Below, piece after piece: positions 11,289-25,117 of a DNA stretch of 64,000 nucleotides (positions are counted from its first letter, which is position 1; the number at the start of each line of letters is the position of its first letter). Under the pieces are notes generated by a model. That model was not told the origin of the DNA. It saw only the letters and a list, made by a program, of their open reading frames with translations, and did no database searches. The stretch spans positions 15,460,646 to 15,524,645 of the forward strand of contig NC_092261.1 of the NCBI RefSeq assembly GCF_036320965.1. Reading direction: 5' to 3'. This stretch comes from Panulirus ornatus (Eukaryota; Arthropoda; Malacostraca; Decapoda; Palinuridae). The translations under genes and the position numbers were made by a program.

Positions 11289-14200
11289 CTGGAATACACA
11301 CACACACGCACGAGGCTAAATATTATAAATACCATCACAGTAAATGAAACATTACATATGCCTGACTAGCCTTTTCCAGTTAACTGCACAAGACTCGTCA
11401 AAAATCAATAATTTCCCTTTTTTTTATACGTTAAAAGCCCAGTTTTACCTATGAACATTAACTTTAAGTTCCCATGACTTTAAGAGTATCTGTCTTTGCT
11501 AAACAACCCTATGCCCTGTTAAGCAGCCTGGCTTTAAAGAAAGGATCCCATGCAATATGAATTTCCTTCAACATCCCTCCCGAAAGAATTCAAGCCACGT
11601 AAAACTCTAACCTTTCAGGACGAATTCCCCTTTGGGACTCCGACACACCAAGCCGCTTCCTCCATCACCCTGAAGTTACAGTGGACAGAGAGACAAAGGA
11701 ATTTAAGTTCACTAAAATTCGTTATATAATATGATCAAATACACTGGCAGTATATACAGTATGGTGACACTTAAATGCCAAGAAATAAACTCGATTTCCA
11801 AGGGTTTCATCACTTTATACTCACATGGCAAGTGTCCGTCTGCAGTATGCCTTTGCAGCAGAGGAATCCTGGCAGAAGCTTAAAGAACGATCCAAGGCTT
11901 TTGACATTCCTGAAATGCCTCTGGCATTTATGATGGTCGATGATTACAAGACGAGAGTGTCGCAAAATAGGAGCAAAACTGTTCAATCGCTCAGACCCGT
12001 CCTGTAGTAGTTTAAAAACAAACTAGTTAACATGATCCCAGCAGTTGCGAAAAACTGCTGCTACAGACAAAACCTCTGATTACTGAGCGATCGACAAGAG
12101 TTTAGAAGTATCCTTGTAATCTGGTTATACATTAGTAAGGTTGATACAGAGTTGGCAGTGCAAGGAAGAACGATACACTGCCATCTGCGTGTGACGTGCT
12201 ACAGAGCGGGTTAGTTTAATCTCTTATGGTCTTATTTCCGACATTATCTACCAATAAATCTAATTGAGCTTGTACATGCTGTCCAGATTTACATTTTTCC
12301 CTTTTTCAATCTCAACTTGTGCTGTAAAAACAATTCCCAACTTATTTCTGAAGGTTTTTTTTGATGACCTATGCTACGGCCTCTGGTGGTTCTAGCCTTG
12401 AGTGTCAAATTTTCGCTGGTGGCATCAAACTTGTTGCAATCAGGTAATTTCTTTCTCTTCCACTGTGGACATTTTGAGGCCTATCTTCCCCTGTAATTAC
12501 GCTCTTGAGAACTCGATCTTGTGTGCTAGTTAAGTGCAGTGAACAAACTTTGGCATTCTAATTTGGGCCTAATGCAAATCATTTCCTTATCTACGTAGTT
12601 CATCAATTGCCAACGGACAGTTGGTTGAGGCTATCACGAAGAAACTCGATCGACATGTTAGGGAGCAAGTAGATTTCAAAAATCATCTAACAGACTATCA
12701 CACCTTATTTCTTGGTAGATAATTTTCATGTCGAAGCCTTTCATCATTGTGTCTCATCATCAGTGCTTGACATTTGATATGATTTTGTTTCATAAGCCAC
12801 TATCAACCCGGGTACGATTCAAAGTGGTGATCTCTTTTCTCAAGACAGATCACCCGTAAACATTCAGACAGGAGTTCAATCTTCTTCGAGAGTAACCTAA
12901 AAGTGCCAAGGTCCCAGAACAAAACCGACGGTACGCCACTAACGTGTGGTTTTGCGAATATTGTGTTACGTCGAGAGTATTACTTGTTACCCCGTCTCAA
13001 CCCTTTTTACATGCATTATGCTTTTGCCAGAAGGCACTAGGCAATGTCACTATCCAAACAAGTGTTTGTTGGTGGCCACTTGAAACTACGAGCAGAAGCT
13101 ACAGTTATCTAATGCTGTTCTCATATAAAGGTCAATGGTGCAACAAAGTTCAATTTTCCCAGCAACAAGAGAAGTTGACGAGCCTGGCTATATAGCTTGT
13201 CCAGCTGTGCTACAAACTTGCTTTGTTTCATGTGTGACTTAAGTTTTATCAGTTTCGAAATCTTGAACTAGATGTACCAAATTCAAAAGATTAAATCAAC
13301 TAGTTTATTTACTGTAAAAGTGAAATTAAAATTGCTATCAAGGTAAATATGGACATGGTAAACTCCCCAAAACAAACTACCTCGATCATGGTAGCTGCAG
13401 CCTCATACTAACATGGTACAAAATACACGTCATTGATTGTTTAATATTTTATCCTTAAGTTCGTTCTCTAATGGGGGCTTCCTCTGTGCAAGTCTTTCAT
13501 AATCAGACATTGTTTGCAAGATCCCAGAGTGCCCACTTTTCTAATTTCCATATTCTAGTTATGCTATTTTTTTTCTATAAATTGTCTAATATCCTTAAAT
13601 TACAAACTACTTATATCAGCCCGAAAATACGTCAGAGAAACTTTGAAATTCTGATGTTTCAGCAGCGACTTGCAATACTTTAAACACCCTATCAGTATTT
13701 ACTAGTCCTAGAAATAAACCCAAACTAAAATTAACAATGCATACTCGAACATCCCTGGGCGGTTTCTCCAACTTTCATTGGAATGGGTAACGCTTTGCGG
13801 GGAGAGATACACGATATGCTGTACGCACAGCAGAGGTTGTCTTAAAGGGATGGAGTTGTATACCATCTACTTCCTGTCACAAAATACGTGGAAAAATCAA
13901 TGAACAACCCCAGCAAATACAGGCACTCAGTTGACAACGTCTAACGATAAGCAATTTTCATCTCTTATATTACTTCTACATAAGTACTTAAGTTGCACAA
14001 TTAACCTACACAGATTAAACCTAAGCCTTACCTGGGTTCATCAACCCCCCTACCTTTTTCTCCAGATATTCCTAAAAAATTCATCAAGGTAGCAACCTTC
14101 AAAGGTATTAGACATGTATGTTTCTTTGGCTGGCCATCATTACCTTCGTATAATCCTTTTCGTCTAGAGGTTCCAACACTGATATAGCACAACACAGGAG

Positions 14201-17200
14201 CCTTTAGCCCAAACCCCAGCTGCATAAAACAAGGCTAAGGAAGTTCAAATTACACCTTTGTACATTTAGTAACCTACAAGTAGTTTCAAGGCTCATGCAG
14301 CCAAAAAATGAAGCGCGATAGTGGTGAACATTAATCCATTTAAAAAAAGAGTACTGCTCCTAGCAATTGGTAACAAACCTAATTTAGTTCTATGGAAAGT
14401 ATAAACAGTAGTATCAAACAACAGGTAACAGATGCTCTTGAGTACATGAAATGAGCTATAGGATAACTTATGATAATCATTAAACTAATAGCAACTAAAA
14501 CCTTTAGTTATTTGAAGTCTGCTGAACGAATGATTTAAACGAATTTCACTCCTTTTTCACCTCAAATCCATGCTCCTCAGTTTTTAACAACGGTAGAGTG
14601 ATCGAACACCCTTACCTCAACTAAATTTGAATATACATTTTCTTTCACAGATGGACATCCCCTCCATGTGTTAGGGGGTCATGCATACGAAAGGGACAAT
14701 TTTCTTTTCCCTTATCAGTGTGCCGAGCTGAGCACCTGCTTAATCTTAGGACAAAGCAGAGTTTCGCGAGGCTAAAACAATGTGGGATATATAAACTACA
14801 GAACGTTTCACACGCTTGTTATCTGCAGCTGTTGCACGAACAAGAGTTAAAAAAGGGAATATTCTTGTCAAATCCGTATAAAATAGTACATAATTCCTTT
14901 GCAATGCAATACTCAAGCTGATGGCATTTAGATGGACAATCTTAGCATAAACACCAAGAAGTATCCGATAGTATTACTAAACTATTACAATGGTGCTTCC
15001 TGGAATATCTAATACTGGATCAAGCTACTTTCACTAAACAGTTTACACAAACTTTTCATGATACTAGTCTACAACTGACCTTAGGTGGAGATACGAAGCC
15101 CCAAGATGGAACATAACACTCCTCTTCCTTCGAGACCACTTCCTCGGGGAGGCAGACCCGAGCCACGTTGGGCAAGGAGAGCATCGGGTACTGCACCTCT
15201 ACTACTGCCAAGTCGGCCTTCAAACTGCTCTTCTTGTAATCTGCAAGACATCTCGGGATTATAATCCTTTCCGTCATCAACCTCAGACTCGAATTACACA
15301 CTATACCATATAAACACACATCTTTTAAGTAATCATCGTTTTGAACCATAATTTTTTTTCTTTTTAACATTCTGCAATCTCCTAACATTCAAGAAATGTT
15401 CCACAATACAAATTACAATCAAGTCTTAAGTCACGTGAAGCTATGATCCGCAGAAGGGAAGTTCCAGACAAGGGGAAGAAAGAAAGGAAGTTGTCCATAA
15501 ATGTAGAACTGACTCACCTGGGTGGCAGGTTATCCTGACGACAGTCACGTCATAAGACGGGTAGCTCTCTTCCTGCTTGGACAGATCGTAGTCACCAACA
15601 CGAACCAGCACATTACTGGGATCAAGCTGTGGAGAAACGAGTATGGTTAATACACTTGTTCAAAAAAAAAAAAAAAAAATCACTGCGCACACATGCCTGT
15701 ACAAGCCCTTAACGAGAAATAACCGAAAATTTCTTACGATATAAACCATCCAAAGTGAGCGTTTCCCTAAACTTATCTTACATAAACGGCACTAAGGTTA
15801 CTACACTGACTATGGAACATCCTGGGTAGGATACTAAAATTCTCCGTAGATTATGAAGTAACCATCCACTTTCCTTAAGTTACCCATCTACAATAGAGAA
15901 AATCACTAGGGTATTTGAGAAAATGTTAAATTTAAGGATAACTAACCTGTGTAATGTTTCCTAGGAAGCTTTACTTAATCATTTGCCGAACAATCTCAAC
16001 TATCATTGTAATCCCTTTCCAGCTTCACAAATTTTGTTACCAAATCTCAGTGTTCAGGCTTAAAAGAAAATCGCATTTCCAAATTTTTTTTTTTTAAACT
16101 AAAATAGTATGCTACAATGTTTGGCAGAAATTCTAAACTAAAAAATTTCACTACATTTATTCTTCAAAGTAATCAATTGCAATAAATCTAGAAACATTAC
16201 CAAGTTTTTCCTATTAAAAGATCCTGTAAAACTTACATGTTGGACGCAGTGAGCAACTGTGAGGACGTATTTGTCTGCGATTACAACTCCACCACAAAGG
16301 TATTCCCTTCCTTTTGTCAAGATCGCAACCTGTAAAAGAACGAACTTTTTATTCCTCTTCTTACCATGCCTTATCAACGATATCAGAGTCCGGGAGAAAT
16401 CAAACATTACGGCAGACCACTTCGGCATTTCCAACACCAGCGTCTGTTTTGGAGAGGAAGGGCTCTCAGTACCAGGCAAGACAAGCTAAAAGTCTACTTT
16501 GACGATACTAATCATCAGTTAACAGTGAGGATATGGGTGTTGTACGAGGACCCATTCTTCCTTACTTCCTAGAGGGAACGATACTCACGTGCCAAGGGTA
16601 CTGGCCCTCTTTGGCGGCAGAGGCGTCGCTCTCTAACTTAGCGCGGGCAGTGTAGGTAGGTGCTAAGGATCTGCCACATCCTTTCTCCACCTGCGGTAGA
16701 GGGAGTCGAATCATCTTATCTACTAAAATGTGATTCTCTAATTTCCACTGGCTTCATGCATTTCAGTCCGCATAAGCAGACTGACAATGCATTTGGCGTT
16801 AAACCATTAGCTTACTGATTGGGTTTAATTATCAATGTTATATCTCAGAACATATGGTAGTCAATTGTGACGTACCGGGATTCCATCGCGGGAACGGCCT
16901 GTCACCACATCCAAGCGAGAGGCATTCTGGATACTACCAGCTGGGGTTACCGTGTACCTGGTCTCTGTGGAAGAAACAGATTTAGACATACCATATTCCC
17001 CTCCTCTCTTGGATAGGTCGCGTCAGGAATAAACAATAGTCATGTTTGCAGACATCGGGTCTCAACATACAACATACTCAAACTAGAGTGAACTATCAAC
17101 ATTCCATTCCAAGTTGGCTTCACGCTCTCCAAAACGATGAGGCCGAAATACCGCAGAATACTTCATTCTATATAACTTTCTCTTAAAGTAATTCGCTCTA

Positions 17201-20200
17201 AGCTCATCAACATAAAAGTCTGAACCACGTCAGCATATCCTTGTCAGCTCAGTTATTTTGCTGAAAAGTCTATTTTCGCACGACCTATCCGCCTTGCACT
17301 ACATTTCTATAGGCATTTCCATTTCAAACATGCACCCTCGTCTTGTGTGTTCAAGACCCAAAACACTCATTCCTACGAGACTAGAGATTACCTTACTTTC
17401 ACAACCACCATTTTTGCCTTAGATATTACACATCACACTGATGCTGACAGGATCTGTAATTCCCTTTCCCAACCTACGAGACTCTACAACCCCCGTGATT
17501 CCATCCGCTGCCACATCAACTTACATATTCTCTCAATTTATACTTCTATTAAAGCCATCATGTCACCCCTTCATACTCATTACTTCGGATTTATTCCAAT
17601 TTTTTTCCATTCGCACGTTCCAAAGCGTCACCAGTTTCTGAAACTTCTCTTGAGAGTGCCACCATATAAGCGTCATTTGCAAACTGCAACAGATATGCTT
17701 CACTATCTTCAAACACCAGCACACCACAGACCTGCACGTCAAGACCAGTGCACTTCCTCACCACTCCATCCTTAAAACCTTTATGGACATCACGCATTAT
17801 GGAATCTCTACTGTCTAACAGATTGGCTGCCTGGCTTCAATAAACTGTTCATTATTCCCGACAAACCCATATTTACCGGGAACCACCAACCTTAAAAACA
17901 CGTAATTTATTGAAAAAAAAAATTTCCCATCTAACTTCTTATTTCTCCCATGTATGGTCCAACTTGTGATTAGTAGGGATTTCACTCACCTTCACCCGTT
18001 GCGGACGAAGACGCGTATACACCAACATTCTCTTCACCTGCAGGGGAACGTTTGCTTAGTTTGAGAAAAGTTTGGTAAACTTATGGCGAAATCACTTCCT
18101 GTACAGTACATTGTAATTCCTCAATCAAGAATATGGCACACTAACGTCTGGTATAACTCGGAGACCAGCAATAACAGTTCCACTTTACCACAGTAAATGT
18201 AACCCAGAGAAAGTACATTACTATGGCGATATTCTTAAACTCAAGGAACCGGGAAAAGCAATTTTCCTACTTGGGAAAGTTTCGTCCCTCACGAGTAAAG
18301 GCAAGTAGTTTATTTTTTTTTTTGTTTTTACTGTAGCAAGTACTGAAGATTTATTTTCTTAGGTTTTATTTCTAAGTTGTTTTAAAGATATGAACATATA
18401 CTTTTACCTCTGGATGCACAGACCTGGCAAATTCTCTGTCCTAAAATTCATATTTCTGACTATACTCCACTTAAACCCTGGCAGTATCCCTGAAGCTTAG
18501 GTGTATAAGCTTAAGACTATTTTCGCCAGCATGTAATAATGAAGGAGTCAACATTCCATATGACAATCACAAAATCAACCCACTCACTGCATACCAAAGT
18601 TTTTTTTTTAATTTCGGTTCAAACCACACTTTAAAACAAGTTGCAGATCATATAGCATTCTCATTTGATACTGTCTTCCTAAAGAATTCAGCCAAAACAA
18701 ATTTTAACAGTTAGGTCCCACTAGAGTAAAACGAGGAGAAAGTGCCGTTAATACATTTAACGATGCGTGTTCAGACGACCCAATAATGGACAACATTGTT
18801 TAACTTGCGTTAATGATTATGATGTCTACCGTGTTATGAGCAGTCTTACAAAGTGACCGACATCAGTTTCCATGGAGAAATGCAACCTTTTTGTTCTGGT
18901 TTACCCTATTCAAGCAAGACAAAAATCTCTATTGTCTTTTACATATGCAGCAAAACTTCACACAACACAGTTTTGCAACAGGTACGCCTTAAAATTTCAA
19001 AAGTACCAAAGAAATTGGAAGTTTTAAAGCTATTCAGATTCTTAACCGCAATATAAGTATAGTCTCCTAATCTTTGACAATTACATTATCTTAATACTGA
19101 CCTGCAGAAGCCTGTCTACGGGTGCGTTTTTTAAGTCCCGAGGCGAGAAGATATGCATCTGCTAATTCGTTGGCCTGCTCACCTGCAAAGAAAAATTAGT
19201 GGTAAATGCAAAGAACTATACTTTACATAATCACACCAAAAGCCATTTGTAAATTACATACTTTCGTAGTCTAGCATTTTAACGAGGTTCTGGTCTTTGG
19301 AATCTTCGTAAGACTCGTCTCTGGTGTGTAATCTATCTGTAGAGAGTCTGAACCCGAAGACCTCAGGATCTGGTGGCTTATTCGCCATCTGGAGCCCAAA
19401 GTTCACGTTGATAACCACAGCTGCGGAGAGAGAAAACAGTAATCAACACATTCTTTCAGACTTCGCTGAACGTTTCAAGCACGACCTACAATTTTGGGTT
19501 TAGTTGTGTTCAACAGAGTCAATTGGGATGTTAAAGCAAAGTCAAAATTAGCACCATTCACTGGCGTATATGGCATAGCACCTATGAATGTTCCTATATG
19601 ACAAGTTCAATGACAACTTTTTGTTCTTCAGATACGTGAACAGTACATACAAATTATCACAAAAAGTTCAAACTAAATTTCTCGATTCTGGTAATCCGTT
19701 AAACTAAGTATTGTAAAGGCAACAGGCTTATGGTCGAGTACACAGTAATATGAAAGTTATATACCTAGAACCCTTCGAGGCCACTCAAAACTACTTTGCT
19801 CAATGGAAAAAAAAAAAGTTACTTGCAAGATCCTTTACCAGAAGAAAATTTGAAAAAAATCATTCAAGTTTCTACAGTCTCATGTACAAGAACAACTCAA
19901 TCTATCCATATAATTCTCTAATATTGTTGGCAGTTTCACCCCAGTTTAAGGATCTACTTGCCTAGAACAAAGCCACTATTCTATTTCACCTCACTGGGGT
20001 ACGACGAAAACATCCAGACGTGTTTAAATACTTCATCAATGATTTATACCATTCGGGAATGGAGTTGTACACTCTTGAGAGCCTCACCGTGTGTGGGTGT
20101 AATCAACTTTGTTCTGTACGAGAAGGGAACTTTATAGTGAGCGCGTGAGCCCTTCTCCACGAAGACGGTCGTGGCTGTGTACTTTACACATGAGAATTCC

Positions 20201-23200
20201 AAACGTAAAAATCATCAACTAGACTTAAGCAACTGGTTTAAATCAAATATGCCAATTTGTTTAAACATTTACTTCCTATTTCCATTCCTCTTTTTCCTTT
20301 ATCTGCAGTAAAGCATGGTTTCCACAAGTTTTAAATAACCGGTCAACACTACACCTAAGACGACTTGTTTGCATAAAGAATTTCAGTTTCATACATATAT
20401 ATACCGAGCTGTCCTTGGCATGGTATTTAAGTTATACTTTCATTTCGATGTCTCATTTATGCACAGTACCCATGACAGTCTCCTCACCCTGGTCAGCCTC
20501 ATCATCGTCGTCGTCATCTGGCGACCTCTGGCTGTTCTTGTAGGCGACGAGGGCGTTCACGAGGGTGTGTGTTGAGCAACACGTCCAGGTCCGGGTGTCC
20601 CAAGTGCTTCCACACAAGTACTGCAAAAAGAAAAAAAAAGATACACTTGCCAAGGGCTTGTCTGGAGTTCCCGGAAAAAATAAAAGTTCTGCAAAAAAAA
20701 AAAAAAAAAAAAAAATCTTTAGTGATTTTTCGTGCCAAATCTACGTGCATTTTTTTTTGGTGGGGGTGGGGGGTCGTTATGCAAAGTCTTTGCGGTCTTT
20801 ACGAAGTGAAGATGGCTGCAAAATAGTGTAGAGTCGACGTCCAACATGATCGTCCAACCATCCCTTTGTTGCACCTGTAATCATCATGGTCTGGAGACTA
20901 TCAGATCTGGTACACAGACCCTCAGCCTAGTGCCATGATTACTTTACCAGTGGACTTTTCACCTTTTACTGCAAGATTATCTGTACACTAAAAAGACATC
21001 GGTACCCTTAGGTTAGATGGAATCAGAAGAGTTTGTCACCCTTGTTTCAGTATGGTCAATATTTCAGATTTTTGAATTTCAAACAAAATCCTTCCCATGT
21101 CATATTCCTTCATCAAATCCAAAAATATCCAGTTTGCTTAAATAGGAAAAAATATGTGATCTACAGAAATAAAATGCTCCGGTAAGGGGCGAGTTGCGAC
21201 TGTTCATAAAAAACAGACTTTACCGATATTATTGGAAAATAACATTTTGGCAGAAGAAAAGATTTTCAAAGGTAGACGAAAAGATGCTGATCAAGAATTT
21301 CTGACATGGGAATCTAGAACAAAGGACCATATATGGTAACTATATACGAATTCAAAAATGGAGCAATATAGTATATGGCGATTCTGGCTCTCCCATTCGC
21401 CTACGAACTCTTAAGTAGGCAACACCACAATCATGACTTGCCAGAAGAACACGTACGATTATATCCCCCCCCCTTTTTTTTTTAAATGGTTATAGAACTA
21501 CCCCACTATATATTTTTTCATTACTGTATATAATTTCAGCACTATATGCTCCTCTTTTCACATGGGTATTTAACATTTAGTTTTGTTATGGTAACGAAAG
21601 GTTTTTAAAACATGGGGACTCAAAATACTTGAGTCAATCTCCACTCTTAAAAGTTTCTTTCCACTCTCCTATACTATGTACCCAATGGTCTATCTTTCCA
21701 GCGTCGTGGCCAAAGACGACGACGCGACATATCAACAAATGACACCCAGAATAAATCACACACACTTCGTCCCGATCTTAAAAATGTTACGTCAGTGTAG
21801 CGATGCAGCTGCAACCAAAGCGTCCAAACCCGTGAACAGGCAAGAGAGAAGCCGTAAAAAATTAAAACATTTCGATCCGAACTTTTCCACAGTGAAGTCA
21901 AGACATTTAAGTCCTTGCAGCTCCAATTATCTGTAGATTTTTTTTTGCAGACTGTATATATGACTCTGAACTTTCTTGGCTAACTGTAACCATGTCTAGA
22001 ATCCACGTAAATAATCTTAATATACGTTTGGGGGAACACGCTCCAAGGCTTTACGGAAGCATCACTGCATTCTGCATGCGAAACGCTAATTAGTGTGCGT
22101 CTCCAAGTCTCTGTGATGCACTGGATTTGGTGTCAAACTTGTAACATTTATGGAAGGAGAACCGTTGTACTACGTACGTGGGGCTGCAGTTTCCACAAAT
22201 CTCCAAGCCAATACACACACGAAACTTTCTTTGCAACTAGTCACGGATATTCAAGCTATTCCTACGTATTTACTTGACTAGCGAACATCAAATTTCTTAT
22301 GGTCACCTTCAGGATCAAGATAAAGTTAACCATTGTACCATCCCAAGCATTCACCACTCCAAGAGCCAGTGGAAAGGCTAGAGAGATGCTGGAAAAATCT
22401 AGCCCACTGCAAATTATTCCAAACCTAATTTCCTTCCCTTACGAGTTTACATCATGTTAATATTTGCACCTGCACTTCATGAAATCCAACCAAATTATTT
22501 CACTCAAATGTCATACTATTTTCATCCCGATTTACGAGACATACTTCGGTTAAAAGGACCAGGATGCTTTACATTAATTACTGAAGCTCAGAAACTTCAG
22601 AGTACAACGAACATACCACGAAGAACTACAATGAACATAACTTTCTTACTACTAAACGTGAAATCTCAAGATTAGACAATCCTCTAGCCACAACATTTAT
22701 CTAAACTTAAAAGACAGATCTTCCTTTGTGCGGAAACTTACCGAAACCCACCCTCCCCAATACGATTAAATGAGAAACAGGCATACTTCTCTCCAAGTCC
22801 GAGAAATTAAAAGCATTCACGCTCAGCACACCACTAAAGGACCAAATAATCAAACTGACAAATGATTTAGTCGAAGAGAAATTCCAGTAACCCTCATTAA
22901 AAAGCTGCAGAAGAAACATGGCTCTCGTTTACTCATTTTGCACCTAACCTTTTTTTTTTTCAGTATGTAATCAATAATTTTGCACCTAACCTTTTTTTTT
23001 TCAGTATCTAATCAATAATTTTGCACCTAGCCTTTTTTTTTCAGTATCTAATCAATAATTTTGCACCTAACCTTTTTTTTTCAGTATCTAATCAATAATT
23101 TTGCACCTAACCTTTTTTTTTTCAGTATCTAATCAATAATTTTGCACCTAACCTTTTTTTTTCAGTATCTAATCAATAATTTTGCACCTAGCCTTTTTTT

Positions 23201-25077
23201 TTCAGTATCTAATCAATAATTTTGCACCTAACCTTTTTTTTTCAGTATCTAATCAATAATTTTGCACCTAACCTTTTTTTTTTCAGTATGTAATCAATAA
23301 TTTTGCACCTAACCTTTTTTTTTCAGTATCTAATCAATAATTTTGCACCTAACCTTTTTTTTTTCAGTATCTAATCAATAATTTTGCACCTAACCTTTTT
23401 TTTTTCAGTATCTAATCAATAATTTTGCACCTAACCTTTTTTTTCAGTATCTCTAATCAATAATTTTGCACCTAACCTTTTTTTTCAGTATCTCTAATCA
23501 ATAATTTTGCACCTAACCTTTTTTTTCAGTATCTCTAATCAATAATTTTGCACCTAACCTTTTTTTTTCAGTATCTAATCAATAATTTTGCACCTAACCT
23601 TTTTTTTCAGTATCTCTAATCAATAATTTTGCACCTAACCTTTTTTTTTCAGTATCTAATCAATAATTTTGCACCTAACTTTTTTTTTCAGTATGTAATC
23701 AATAATTTTGCACCTAACCTTTTTTTTTCAGTATCTAATCAATAATTTTGCAACTAACCTTTTTTTTTCAGTATCTTATCAATAATTTTGCACCTAACCT
23801 TTTTTTTTCAGTATGTAATCAATAATTTTGCATATGGTTTACTTACAATCTTGCACAAACAAAAGTTTTAATCTAGAACCATATAGTACTGTTTTGTTGA
23901 TATATTTGGGCACATTTAGAAAAAGAACCAGGCCAATTCAAAATCTCGAACCAAATATTTTTTTTTTTTAGGTGGTACTTTTGAAAATTTTTTCAACTGT
24001 GTAACTACAGCTAAATGCTTCATCCTCAAGTCTTCCTATTCATAACTGTCGTACCCTCAGCCAGTTCATGATCACCGCCCATACAGTCACGTCCCCACCG
24101 AACATTCTCAATATGAGCCAGACGACGCCGCCACCCACCTCCCCCTGGCGACCACAACAGACCCAAGCCTCTGCCTGATCCCAACTTCATCCTTATTATG
24201 AATTTTCATGAGCGTCCTCCTTTGTCCGCCCTCAGAAAATGGCGAACTTTGCCCGACTGAGAAAACAATAGAGAGAGCAGATAAAACGAGCATTAAGGAG
24301 GAAGGGCTGTGGGTGGCCTGTGTACTTACACCCCTCCCTCCACACCCATGACTACACCCACTCTTGCGCCCATGACACTGTGCCGTAGCCTCTCAACACC
24401 CGAGGCAGGGAAGTGTCGACCCTATATTCACACTCGATATCTAACTATCGAGGTTCATCTCCCCGCTACACCATGGCCTTTCACCCTCCGTCTCTCCCAC
24501 TCCCTACCCGCCCGGACGCCCGCCCTACCAGGCACGCGACACAGAGCTTCGTCGGTAACTGCATCTGTAGGCTTTCATTTACATGCCACTGCTGATGCTA
24601 CTCCATACGTAGATTTTTTTTTTTTTTTAACCAGTGTGCGCGCGTGTACACACCAGCACAAGCCAGTTGGCAACTTGTCGACCAGACCAGAGGGAAGGAT
24701 GAACATCTAGGTTGGGTGTAGGCACACTACCACGCCCAAGATTCGAACTTTGGCAGCCCTGTGCAGACTTATGGTCAGTATCGCTAAGCAACGGAGGACG
24801 CACCGCTACATCCGGGTCCTTCACAAGTCTACGAACATACACGCAGCAACAGACAGTCCACACGTCCATTTTTACTTTCGATACTCTGGTTACAAACATG
24901 GCGTCCACAACCAGACCTTCACTGGCAATCTTCGTCATTGAACAAAACTCCTGGCCTGGTCCACACAGTGACTAACATGCCTCGCGCGCCGTTCAGTCTT
25001 GTTCCCAAAGCTGGTAGGACCTGCATCAGCCTGCCCAGCTAAGCATTCGACCCTCAAGAGGATTCTCACCAGCCTGT

Positions 25078-25117
<40 letters not shown>

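Noticed and set aside
22935..23832. Acceptor-like array as real SPH splice sites
   Set aside because: The motif is on the plus strand and the SPH gene is on the minus strand, so it cannot serve that gene.
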